Shown one piece after another: positions 1-6,900 of a stretch of 11,051 nt of DNA. The notes beneath the pieces were generated by a model. That model was not told where the DNA came from, did not search any database, and saw nothing but the letters and a program-made list of their open reading frames with translations. Source of the stretch: an uncultured bacterium (lineage in GTDB: Bacteria; Cyanobacteriota; Vampirovibrionia; Gastranaerophilales; Gastranaerophilaceae); NCBI GenBank assembly GCA_902464375.1, contig CABQIM010000059.1, forward strand, positions 1 to 11,051, written 5' to 3'. Numbering within the stretch: position 1 is the stretch's first letter; each line of letters starts with the position of its first letter. The translations under genes and the position numbers were made by a program.

Positions 1-36
1 AAAATACAGAAAAATATTTAAAAATTTCCACTGCCC

Positions 37-65
37 TTTTCAACTTACAACTTTTATTATACAAT
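37..65 (+). promoter_or_regulatory. Possible sigma-70-type promoter for the first gene
   Basis: TTTTCA at 37-42 and TACAAT at 60-65 are separated by 17 bases, each four or five of six matches to the -35 and -10 consensus. Transcription would begin near base 72 and leave a leader of only about 15 bases before the ATG at 87. The region is very AT-rich, so chance matches are likely. Confidence 0.35.
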
Positions 66-86
66 ACTTTTGGAAAACTGATAAGT

Positions 87-344
87 ATGAATATTTTTAA
101 AACATTTGAAACATTTTTAAAAGAACCCCTGAGCATCCTTAAGGAAAATTTTATCCAAATTGTGAGTGTTCAGACCGGTAATTTGTTTGAAAATAAACCT
201 TCTGTTGATGTGAGCGTATTGAATAACAAAACTCAGTTAACAGTGGTTAATAATGAAAAAATGTACAGGCTTTTATCACTTGTTACGCATCGCGCAAAAC
301 AAAAAGAAAATTTAGAAAAGGAAAAACAAAATGAAACAGCTTAA
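87..344 (+). CDS. Small protein of unknown function upstream of engB
   Basis: An 85-residue protein I do not recognise. The first 24 residues could form an amphipathic helix, the middle (about 30-55) looks like beta strands, and the tail from about residue 69 is strongly charged (K, E, Q rich) and probably helical. No signal peptide, membrane segment or cysteine is visible. The start is the only ATG near the 5' end; the ribosome binding site is weak (GGAAAA about ten bases upstream). The gene overlaps engB by 14 bases (331-344), which suggests the two are translated together and supports it being real. It may be a cytosolic accessory factor, but nothing in the sequence shows a job. Confidence 0.6.
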   Translation: MNIFKTFETFLKEPLSILKENFIQIVSVQTGNLFENKPSVDVSVLNNKTQLTVVNNEKMYRLLSLVTHRAKQKENLEKEKQNETA

Positions 345-903
345 CGCAAATTTTATCGTAAGTGCAGAAAAGCTTTCCCAGTGTCCACCTTTACAATTGC
401 CGGAATTTCCTATGCTGGGGCGTTCTAACGTTGGAAAATCTTCTTTTATAAATGCGTTAGCTAACAATAAAAAACTTGCAAAAACTTCTAACACCCCAGG
501 GAAAACAAGATTAATAAACTTTTTTAATTTTTCTGATATTTTTACAATCGCTGATTTACCTGGATATGGATATGCAAAAGTTTCTAAAGAAGCACAAGCA
601 AGATGGCAAAAATATTTGGAAGAGTATCTTCTAAATAGAGAACAAATAAAAACTCTTATCCAACTAGTAGATGCAAGGCATGATGTGCAGAAAAATGATT
701 TGCAAATGCGCGAATGGGTTGATGCACATAATCTTCCGATAATAACTGTTGTAACAAAAATGGATTATGTTCCGAAAGGAAAACAGCAGGGAGTTTTGGC
801 GAAAATTAGAAAAACTTTATCCGGCGATGTTCTTCCGTTTAGTGCAACAGAAAGAAGATATTGTGAAGATATGATTGAATATTTAATCAATTTATGCAAA
901 TAA
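331..903 (+). CDS. engB: EngB/YsxC ribosome-biogenesis GTP-binding protein
   Basis: A 190-residue single-domain GTPase of the TrmE-Era-EngA-EngB family. All the G motifs are visible: the P-loop GRSNVGKSS at residues 30-38, the switch I threonine near 55-59 (TPGKT), DLPGYG at 75-80, TKMD at 142-145 and the SA of the G5 loop at 171-172. The N-terminal lead-in and length match EngB. Family members act in a late step of large ribosomal subunit assembly in the cytoplasm and are usually essential; that role is inferred from homology. The ATG at 331 is preceded by AAAAGGA at about 315-321, and the gene overlaps the end of the preceding small ORF, so it is probably coupled to it. No residue that should be present is missing. 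Confidence 0.95.
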   Translation: MKQLNANFIVSAEKLSQCPPLQLPEFPMLGRSNVGKSSFINALANNKKLAKTSNTPGKTRLINFFNFSDIFTIADLPGYGYAKVSKEAQARWQKYLEEYLLNREQIKTLIQLVDARHDVQKNDLQMREWVDAHNLPIITVVTKMDYVPKGKQQGVLAKIRKTLSGDVLPFSATERRYCEDMIEYLINLCK

Positions 904-946
904 TATGTATGTGTATCAGAAATTTTATGAATTAATTTACAATTAT

Positions 947-961
947 AGAAGGGGAGTACAG
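947..961 (+). promoter_or_regulatory. Strong ribosome binding site fixing a GTG start
   Basis: AGAAGGGGAG at 947-956 lies four bases before GTG at 961. No ATG in the same frame sits nearby, so this site decides the start of the first WYL gene. The 57 bases between engB and this gene hold no convincing promoter or terminator, so read-through from engB is possible. Confidence 0.7.
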
Positions 962-1890
962 TGTTTAAGCCAGCGGATAAAACAGAGCTAAATCAAATTT
1001 CTTTAACTGGAATGAGAGCCATTGTGCTTATTGGTTTATTAATAGAAGCACCAAGAACTTTAGAAGAAATTAGAGAAAAATTTATCGGATTAAATATAAT
1101 GGAGCCTGAACACTCTGATGATATTTTACGTATTGACTTGAACACGCTTCGAGTAATGGGGTGTGATATTACTAAAGCGAATATAAAAACCGGATACAAG
1201 TACACTCTTTTGAATCATCCGTTTTCGCTTACAATTACTAGCGAAGAGTTCAATGTAATCAAAAAAGCGTACAAATGGATTAAAGAAAGTGCAAATATAG
1301 AATTGATTCTTGAATATCATGAGCTTTTCAATAAATTAGCGGAACATATAAGCGATTCAGATACGCGTGAAACCCTTTACGGATTATCTGTTCTAAAATC
1401 TTTTGATACAGGTTTTGTAAAAACACTTTTGGAAGATTGCAAATTAAACAGGGTATTGCAACTTTCTTACCAGACTCCAACTGCTCAAAATAATTCTATC
1501 AAAAATGTTTCAGCACAAAAGCTGGTGTTTGAAAATGATAAAATTTATTTGTATGGTTTTGATTTGGATAATAATCAGTCAATTGTTTTGAATATCAAAC
1601 GTATTACTTCTGTTCTTAATAGAGAAGAAGGACATGGTAATGTAGAGATTAAGGCAAGAAAAGTTAAATTTTTTCTTAAGAATTTTGGTATAACAAGAAT
1701 TGAAGATAATGAAAATATTCTTGAAACAAACGATAAAGGTTATATTGTGGAAGGTGCATATTACAATGATTTTATTGCAACACAGAGGATTTTATCTTTT
1801 GGTTCAGAATGTACGGTATTGGAACCAGCAGATTTTAGGGCTGATATTATTGAAAAACTGAAACTGATGAGAGGAGTATACAATGGCTAA
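961..1890 (+). CDS. WYL-domain transcriptional regulator, first of a tandem pair
   Basis: A 309-residue protein with the layout of PafB/PafC-like WYL regulators. Residues about 15-85 look like a winged helix-turn-helix (the segment around TLEEIREKF, then a recognition-helix-like RIDLNTLRVMGCDI). Residues about 160-220 form the WYL domain; the signature is degenerate, with IYLYGF at 195-200 where WYLxGY is usual, and IKRI at 212-215 matching the arginine of the usual LDRI. The last 35 residues (QRILSFG...VLEPADFRADII) match the C-terminal WCX extension. WYL domains bind nucleic acid or small ligands and control DNA-binding activity; the ligand here is unknown. The GTG start follows a strong ribosome binding site. 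Its stop overlaps the next WYL gene by eight bases (ATGGCTAA), so the two are probably made in step and may form a heterodimer. Confidence 0.8.
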   Translation: MFKPADKTELNQISLTGMRAIVLIGLLIEAPRTLEEIREKFIGLNIMEPEHSDDILRIDLNTLRVMGCDITKANIKTGYKYTLLNHPFSLTITSEEFNVIKKAYKWIKESANIELILEYHELFNKLAEHISDSDTRETLYGLSVLKSFDTGFVKTLLEDCKLNRVLQLSYQTPTAQNNSIKNVSAQKLVFENDKIYLYGFDLDNNQSIVLNIKRITSVLNREEGHGNVEIKARKVKFFLKNFGITRIEDNENILETNDKGYIVEGAYYNDFIATQRILSFGSECTVLEPADFRADIIEKLKLMRGVYNG

Positions 1891-2749
1891 ATTATCAAAT
1901 AAAAAAAATATTTCCTCTATGCAAGTTCTAAAAACTTTGCAAGTTTTGTTGCAAGGCAATTATACAATGCAGGAGCTTGTATCTATACTTAATGAAAACG
2001 AAAATGAACCCCTTTTTAATAATAGTGTTATCAGCAAATATATCAACACTTGCAGATATTGTGGAATTGATATTCCAAAGATTCATAACAAATACTTTGT
2101 TGCAAGCATGCCGTTTGGTTTGGAATTGGATGTCAAAGATACTGATTTGTTAGAAAGATTGCAAAATATTATAAGACAGGAAATGTCAAAAAAGAATAAT
2201 AAAATTTTCGATGGTTTTATTGAAAAGATTAACAGATTCTCTAACAAGAAAATTTCTCGTGTAGAAAAGGCAACTTATCAAATTTCTGTAGAGATGTTTG
2301 AACGTGCAATAAAAGAAAAACGTAAAATAAGATTGATGTTTAAAAATAAAGCAATATGGGATTGCATTCCATTAAATATTGCAGAAAACAAAGGTAAAAA
2401 CTTTTTCCACGTATTGGCAAATGGTCATGAAAAAATGGTTGATACAGAAAGAGTTTCCGGTATTGAAGTTTTGAGTGATAAGTTTGTGAAAAATTATAGT
2501 GAACAAGTGGTTGTGTTTGAATTAAAAACACCTCTTGCACAAAGATATAGTCTTCGTGAAAATGAAAGATTAATTAAACCTTTTGATGGTCAAAGCATCA
2601 CTGTTTCTAATCACGGAGAAGGTAAAGAAATCTTGCTTTCCAGACTTCTTAGATATGATGATAAGTGTGAAATTATTAATCCTAAAATATACCGCGAAGA
2701 AATAAAAGAAATAATTGATTCAGCACTTAGAAATTATGGAGAAATATAA
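1883..2749 (+). CDS. WYL-domain regulator, second of a tandem pair, with degenerate WYL motif
   Basis: A 288-residue protein with the same architecture as its upstream neighbour: N-terminal helix-turn-helix-like region (about 10-75, with TMQELVSIL followed by a helix around NNSVISKYINTCRYCG), a WYL-like domain at about 135-200, and a C-terminal WCX-like region (LLSRLLRYDDKCEIINPKIY at 251-270). The WYL signature itself has eroded to NFFHVLANG at 173-181, although the following arginine (TERVSGIEVL) is kept, so it may have lost or changed its ligand. The ATG has a good site, GAGGAG at 1871-1876, lying inside the upstream gene. The stop overlaps the coaX start by one base (TAATG). Sequence similarity to the first WYL protein is low, as in PafB/PafC pairs. 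The targets are unknown; autoregulation or control of coaX is a guess from position. Confidence 0.7.
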   Translation: MAKLSNKKNISSMQVLKTLQVLLQGNYTMQELVSILNENENEPLFNNSVISKYINTCRYCGIDIPKIHNKYFVASMPFGLELDVKDTDLLERLQNIIRQEMSKKNNKIFDGFIEKINRFSNKKISRVEKATYQISVEMFERAIKEKRKIRLMFKNKAIWDCIPLNIAENKGKNFFHVLANGHEKMVDTERVSGIEVLSDKFVKNYSEQVVVFELKTPLAQRYSLRENERLIKPFDGQSITVSNHGEGKEILLSRLLRYDDKCEIINPKIYREEIKEIIDSALRNYGEI

Positions 2750-3507
2750 TGCTTCTTGCAATTGATATCGGTAACACAAATATTACACTTGGAGTTTTTG
2801 AGAACGAAAGCATTTTAGAAACGTTCAGATTGCCTTCAGATAAAGAACTTCCGCAAGAAGAATATGAAATACTTTTGCATACATTGTTTAAAAAATATGA
2901 TATTCATGCCTGCATAATAGCTTCTGTTGTTGATGAATTAAATCGAGTAGTGAAACACGCTGCAGACAATGTATTCCATATCAATTCAATGCTTCTTACA
3001 AATAAATTAAATCTTGGTATTAAATTAAAGCTTAAAAATCCAAAAGAAGCTGGTGCAGATAGAATTGCAAATGCTTGCGGAGCTTATGTCTTGTATTCAA
3101 AACCTGCAATAATTGTGGATTTAGGTACTGCTACGACATTTGATATAATTGATAAAAATGGAGATTTTCTTGGCGGTGTTATTATGCCGGGACTTAATCT
3201 TCAATTCAGAGCACTTAATAACAGCACTTCTAAGCTGCCTAGAATCGAAGCTGATACTGTTGATAAAGCGATAGGGGATAATACTAGTGATGCAATCTTA
3301 TCTGGCGTAATACGAGGCTCTGCGTGCGCTATTGAAGGTCTGATTAGACAATGCGAAGATGAGCTTGGAGAGAAGGCTACGATTATTGCTACCGGTGGAT
3401 ATTCCGGCTTGATTTCAAAATACATGAACCGCGAATTTGATTTTGTTAATCCATACCTGACTCTTGAAGGTTTGAGATTTTTGTACGAATTGAATGTTAA
3501 TTTGTAA
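2749..3507 (+). CDS. coaX: Type III pantothenate kinase
   Basis: A 252-residue enzyme of the ASKHA fold that phosphorylates pantothenate to 4'-phosphopantothenate, the first step of coenzyme A synthesis. The motifs are all visible: DIGNTN at residues 6-11 (phosphate-binding loop), GADRIAN at 102-108 with the pantothenate-binding arginine, DLGTATTFD at 124-132, GGVIMPG at 142-148 and TGGYS at 215-219. Length is typical. From family knowledge, CoaX needs a monovalent cation, has weak ATP affinity and resists CoA feedback, so supply would have to be set by expression. It starts inside the stop codon of the second WYL gene, with GGAGA at about 2739-2743, which makes it part of that operon. The later enzyme CoaBC is also encoded in this window, on the other strand. 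Confidence 0.95.
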   Translation: MLLAIDIGNTNITLGVFENESILETFRLPSDKELPQEEYEILLHTLFKKYDIHACIIASVVDELNRVVKHAADNVFHINSMLLTNKLNLGIKLKLKNPKEAGADRIANACGAYVLYSKPAIIVDLGTATTFDIIDKNGDFLGGVIMPGLNLQFRALNNSTSKLPRIEADTVDKAIGDNTSDAILSGVIRGSACAIEGLIRQCEDELGEKATIIATGGYSGLISKYMNREFDFVNPYLTLEGLRFLYELNVNL

Positions 3508-3544
3508 AATATAAACAAATCGCTGAAGATATTATAAAATGGCT

Positions 3545-3741
3545 CTTGTAGGGCTTAGCACGAATGCTAAACTTCGTCACACACAATTGTTGAAGAAATT
3601 GGACGAAAGGTGGCTAAGCTATGGTGAGCAAAATAATAATGCTAGTAATAGCATTATTATTTTGTCCAACATAGCTGCTACCTCCTTTTATAGTCATTAT
3701 TCCAATTGTAGATTGTGGCTAAGAAGTTAGTAGCGGTTTTT
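3545..3741 (+). ncRNA. Candidate structured RNA: long rod-like hairpin resembling 6S RNA
   Basis: No convincing protein gene occupies this gap on the + strand. Instead, complementary segments nest around one centre: 3565-3575 with 3723-3732 (10 pairs, one bulge), 3582-3587 with 3712-3717, 3597-3603 with 3701-3707, 3608-3614 with 3677-3683 (one G-U), 3617-3623 with 3670-3676, and a perfect 15-bp stem 3629-3643 with 3650-3664 closed by the six-base loop AGTAAT. That is about 52 pairs with small bulges and one large asymmetric internal loop (3604-3607 against 3684-3700). A TATAAA at 3533-3538 could be a -10 box, though I see no good -35, and GCGG followed by five T at 3733-3741 could end the transcript. 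A rod of about 195 bases with a central bubble is the shape of 6S RNA, which binds RNA polymerase. The outer ends are estimates. Alternatives are an mRNA 3' structure for coaX, a mobile palindromic repeat, or the antisense reading as a small toxin locus. Confidence 0.45.
3619..3672 (-). CDS. Possible 17-residue hydrophobic peptide, toxin-like
   Basis: Reading the - strand through the hairpin, ATG at 3672 opens a short ORF encoding MLDKIIMLLLALLFCSP and ending in TAG. AAAAGGAGG, near-perfect for the ribosome, ends eight bases before the ATG. A charged start followed by an uninterrupted run of Ile, Leu, Met, Ala and Phe resembles type I toxins of the Ibs class (18-19 residues), whose translation is blocked by an RNA from the opposite strand; here a + strand RNA would be fully complementary. 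Against this, the leucine-rich run is exactly what an AT-rich palindrome of this sequence would encode by chance, and no good promoter is seen on the - strand. Confidence 0.25.
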   Translation of the reverse strand: MLDKIIMLLLALLFCSP

Positions 3742-3797
3742 ACTTATACCTTGCGGATTACTTTTACAATAAATTTTCAGATTTATCTATAATAATA

Positions 3798-3828
3798 AAT
3801 CGCTCATTGCTTTTAGCAATGAGCGATT
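3798..3828. terminator. Bidirectional intrinsic terminator
   Basis: A perfect 13-bp inverted repeat (3798-3810 and 3816-3828; stem AATCGCTCATTGC) closes a five-base loop. On the - strand it is followed by TTATTATTAT and lies about 25 bases past the stop of the small gene ending at 3853. On the + strand it is followed by a T-rich stretch (TATATCTTTT) and would stop transcripts from coaX and the structured RNA. Its place between converging units fits two-way termination. Confidence 0.8.
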
Positions 3829-3852
3829 ATATCTTTTCAATTTGTGATAACG

Positions 3853-4149
3853 CTATTTAATTTCTGCATCATCGGTGGCTTGAAGCTGTTTTGACTTGTA
3901 ATTGTGGATGACTGCGTCAACCAATAAGTCGTATGAAGAGCTTTTTTCTATATTAGGAAATTCCTCTTTCAATTGTTGTCTGACCATTGCTTCCAGCCTT
4001 TGTTCGTCAGCTTTGATTTTTAGTTCGTTGCTTGACAACGACTCTATATAATCCGCATTTGCTTGTCTTTGTGAACTTGCAAATGTTAATAAATTCGCTT
4101 TTGTATCTATTGCCTGTTTAAGTGACTTTAAAAATTTTAGGTTGAACAT
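3853..4149 (-). CDS. Small helical protein of unknown function
   Basis: A 98-residue, mostly charged protein with no signal peptide or membrane segment and no cysteine. I do not recognise it. Residues about 5-65 look like long helices with coiled-coil character (LKSLKQAIDTKANLL, then ELKIKADEQRLEAMVRQQLKEE), ending in a short segment around SSYDLLVDAVIHNY. The frame stays open to a GTG at 4182, but I chose ATG at 4149 because AAGAGGT lies four bases upstream and the extra 11 residues overlap that site. It stands alone between glyS (98 bases upstream) and a strong terminator. TATAAA about 45 bases upstream of the ATG could be a -10 box. A structural or protein-binding role is only a guess. Confidence 0.65.
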   Translation of the reverse strand: MFNLKFLKSLKQAIDTKANLLTFASSQRQANADYIESLSSNELKIKADEQRLEAMVRQQLKEEFPNIEKSSSYDLLVDAVIHNYKSKQLQATDDAEIK

Positions 4150-4247
4150 AACGACCTCTTTTAGCTTTATTACTACCTTCACTTGTATTTTTATAAAGTC
4201 CCCTAAAGGTAAAAATTGACTCTTTAGAAAAAAGTTGTTACAATTTT

Positions 4248-6239
4248 TTACAATTTAGAGAAATCTGTTAGTATTATATACTTATTTTTCAAACTCTTCA
4301 ATAGTGCCAATCTATTATTTTTAATCTTTTCGTCCTTATCCATGACAAGTACATCATCAAAGAATTTTGTAACTACCGGATTAATTTGTGTTAAGTCTTT
4401 TAAGTATTTAGCATAGTCTCCATCAAAATTTACACTCTGAACAGCTTGATACAAGGCTTTTTCCGCATCTTCTACGAACAATTCCGGCTTAACTTCTCCA
4501 GCTTCTTCCTTCAGAATTCTTAAGACTCTGTTTGCGTTTTCTATTAATTTTTCATCAACACCACCAGCTACAGCCTTAACTCTTTTCAAGTAATCAGCCA
4601 AGTCTGCGCAAGGATTTATGCTAGAGCATGCTTCTAATACATTTTTAGAATAATCACTGTTCAAGAAAATAATTAATCTTTGAACAAAGAATTCTTCTAC
4701 ATCTTTTTTTACATCAGCCTTAACCGGAAGCAATTCCAATGTTTCATCAATAAGTTTTGATAAATCTAATTTCAAATTGTGTTCCAAAACTGTCTTGATA
4801 ATACCTAAAGCTGCACGTCTTACACCTAATGGGTCAGAAGAACCTGTAGGTTTTTTGCCGGAAACGAATACTGCACAAATTGTATCCATTTTATCAGCAA
4901 TACCAACAACTTGACCTTCAATGGATTTTGCTGTTTCACTGTCGGCGTTTAGTGGGAAATAGTGTTCCTTGATACCTTCCGCAACTTCCGGAGCTTCTTT
5001 TGAAACTCTGGCATAATCAGCACCAATAAAGCCTTGCAATTCTGTAAACTCAAACACAAGATTTGTTGCTAAATCTGCTTTGCAAAGCTCAGCAGTTCTC
5101 TTAATTGAAGGACGATTTACACCTAAATCACTTGCAATTTTTTCAGAAAGTTTAACAATACGTTGAGTTTTATCGTAAACCGAACCCATGCCTTTTTGGA
5201 AAGTCATACCCTTTAAGTTTTCTACATAAGCTTCAAGCGGTTTTTTAGTATCTTCATTAAAGAAGAATACCGCATCATCAAGTCTTGCTTTAATTACTCT
5301 TAAGTTGCCGGCTTTAATATTTTCAAATTCATTACCGATGTAGTTTGTAATTGTAACGAATTTGTTGATTAATTTTCCGCTATCTTTTTTATACAAAGCG
5401 AAATATCTCTGGTGAGTTTCCATAACTGTAACTGCAACTTCTTGCGGAATTGTAAGAAACGCTTCGTCGAAATTACAAGTAACAGCAACCGGATATTCGC
5501 AAATAAAAGTAACTTCTTCTAACAAATCATCAGAAATTTTTGTTACAGCGTCTAATTTATCAGCTTCCGCTTTAGTTAGTTCTAAAATACGTTCTTTTCT
5601 TTCATCTTGGTTAACAATAACCTTCGCATCTCTTAATTTTTCAACATATTCATCAGGGTTATTGATCACAATATTTTGTTTAGAGAATCTGTGACCATTA
5701 GTTATGTTAGAAGATTCTTTATCAATAATAGTAATCTTAACTTCTTCGTTATCCAATATTGAAAGTACCCATCTAATTGGACGAGAGAATTTAACGTCGT
5801 TATTTCCCCATCTCATAAAGTGTGGACCTTGAAGTTTAGAGAAGATTACAGGAACATTTTCTTGTAATAAATCTTTTGTATTTTTACCTTTGATAGAAAT
5901 TTTTGCATGAAGGTAATTGTCTTCAACATAAAGTTCATCAGGGGTTACACCGTTTTTCTTTGCAAAACCTTCACCGGCTTTAGTTAGATTATTATTTTCA
6001 TCAAATGCAACTTTTGCGATAGGACCTTTAACAACTTTTTCAACATCCGGTTGAGAAGCTGCAAGTCCTTCAACAATTACAGCAAGTCTTCTAGGAGTTG
6101 CCATAACGTTAACTTTATCAAATTTTACATTGCTGTTATTTAAAAATGTTTCAAATCCGCTTTTTAATTGAGAAATTGCCATTGGTATAAATTTATATGG
6201 TAATTCTTCAACACCTACTTCCAATAAATATTTACTCAT
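4248..6239 (-). CDS. glyS: Glycyl-tRNA synthetase beta subunit
   Basis: A 663-residue protein, near the usual 680-700 of the family and complete at both ends. The N-terminus (LLEVGVEELPYKFI, residues 5-18) is the family hallmark. Other conserved blocks are HQRYFALYKK (about 275-285), RVIKARLDDAVFFFNEDTKK (about 312-331), FEFTELQGFIGADYA (about 397-411), ADKMDT (about 450) and SSDPLGVRRAALG (about 470-482), followed by a DALR-like anticodon-binding region from about 550. The beta subunit recognises tRNA-Gly and works with the catalytic alpha subunit (GlyQ), which is not in this window. The ATG has GGAGA about six bases upstream and TATAAT at 6263-6268, so the gene seems to be its own transcription unit. 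I see no T-box leader before it, and the space to the predicted transcription start is too short for one. Confidence 0.96.
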   Translation of the reverse strand: MSKYLLEVGVEELPYKFIPMAISQLKSGFETFLNNSNVKFDKVNVMATPRRLAVIVEGLAASQPDVEKVVKGPIAKVAFDENNNLTKAGEGFAKKNGVTPDELYVEDNYLHAKISIKGKNTKDLLQENVPVIFSKLQGPHFMRWGNNDVKFSRPIRWVLSILDNEEVKITIIDKESSNITNGHRFSKQNIVINNPDEYVEKLRDAKVIVNQDERKERILELTKAEADKLDAVTKISDDLLEEVTFICEYPVAVTCNFDEAFLTIPQEVAVTVMETHQRYFALYKKDSGKLINKFVTITNYIGNEFENIKAGNLRVIKARLDDAVFFFNEDTKKPLEAYVENLKGMTFQKGMGSVYDKTQRIVKLSEKIASDLGVNRPSIKRTAELCKADLATNLVFEFTELQGFIGADYARVSKEAPEVAEGIKEHYFPLNADSETAKSIEGQVVGIADKMDTICAVFVSGKKPTGSSDPLGVRRAALGIIKTVLEHNLKLDLSKLIDETLELLPVKADVKKDVEEFFVQRLIIFLNSDYSKNVLEACSSINPCADLADYLKRVKAVAGGVDEKLIENANRVLRILKEEAGEVKPELFVEDAEKALYQAVQSVNFDGDYAKYLKDLTQINPVVTKFFDDVLVMDKDEKIKNNRLALLKSLKNKYIILTDFSKL

Positions 6240-6262
6240 TATTTTTCTCCGTTTCTGCCTTG

Positions 6263-6268
6263 ATTATA
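6263..6268 (-). promoter_or_regulatory. Consensus -10 box of the glyS promoter
   Basis: TATAAT on the - strand lies 23 bases before the glyS ATG, giving a leader of roughly 15-20 bases that holds the GGAGA ribosome binding site. No clear TTGACA is visible 17 bases upstream, only a T-rich run. Confidence 0.5.
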
Positions 6269-6351
6269 CATAAAAACAAGCAAAAAGAAAAGGATATAAG
6301 GGGTTAATAAATTGAAAATGGAAAATTTAAAGTGAAAAATTAACAAAAACT

Positions 6352-6900
6352 TTACAGTTCAAAATATTCTGCTTTATCCAACATTCGTTCATCGCGATAA
6401 TAGCTGTTATAAAGTTTAGCGCGTTTTATGATATTGTACCACTGATTGTAATTCGCCATAAAATCATCTTTATTTTTGTTCATATAATGGATAGTAATGA
6501 TTCCTTCATATCCGCGCGTTACGCGATAAAATTCACATTGCGCCTGAACTTTGCCATAATTCTGAGTGCAGCGTCCTTGTATTGCATCATCCGGAGTTAA
6601 TCTCAATGTCTTGTAACTGGCTGTTGGATTTGCTTTGATTAATTTCGCAGAGCTATTGGATAAAAATACATTTATAGGATAAGTTGAATGCTTATAAGAG
6701 TGAACAACAATAGTTCTATTCCAGTCGTTGCTTGCCTGACCTTTTGGAACATACTGTAAAATTGCTTCGTTGCCGATTTTTTTGTAATACGCTTTAACCC
6801 ATAATTCTCTATCAGGAAATTTGATGATAATGGTTTCATATGCAAAGACTGCAAGAGTAGAAAAAACAAATATTAAGCTAAATAAAAGGGCTTTTTTCAT
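6352..6900 (-). CDS. Secreted or periplasmic protein of unknown function
   Basis: A 182-residue protein beginning with a clear Sec signal peptide: MKK, a hydrophobic core (ALLFSLIFVFSTLAV) and a likely signal peptidase I site after VFA at residues 18-20. There is no lipobox cysteine. The mature part is rich in Tyr, Lys and Asn and looks beta-rich in its first half. Its only two cysteines lie in GRCTQ and QAQCEF, twelve residues apart, and could form a disulfide in the periplasm. I do not recognise the family. The frame opens two codons earlier at a TTG, but ATG at 6900 sits nine bases after GGGAG and is the better start. It overlaps the end of the Nif3-family gene by 23 bases, so it is probably the last gene of the coaBC operon; no functional link with CoA synthesis is evident. 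Confidence 0.75.
   Translation of the reverse strand: MKKALLFSLIFVFSTLAVFAYETIIIKFPDRELWVKAYYKKIGNEAILQYVPKGQASNDWNRTIVVHSYKHSTYPINVFLSNSSAKLIKANPTASYKTLRLTPDDAIQGRCTQNYGKVQAQCEFYRVTRGYEGIITIHYMNKNKDDFMANYNQWYNIIKRAKLYNSYYRDERMLDKAEYFEL

Noticed and set aside
3687..3698. 12-base word TTTATAGTCATT shared with 8788-8799
   Set aside because: A match this short between AT-rich intergenic stretches is expected by chance in 11 kb, and the flanks do not match.
3539..3730. A 63-codon + strand ORF in the gap after coaX
   Set aside because: It has no ribosome binding site, its composition is irregular, and it lies entirely across the long inverted repeat, whose pairing explains the sequence better.
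6270..6351. Degenerate GAAAAT-type repeats between glyS and the exported-protein gene
   Set aside because: Low-complexity A-rich sequence without exact unit length; the only inverted repeat (GTTAAT/ATTAAC) is six bases with a loop of about 30, too weak for a terminator call.
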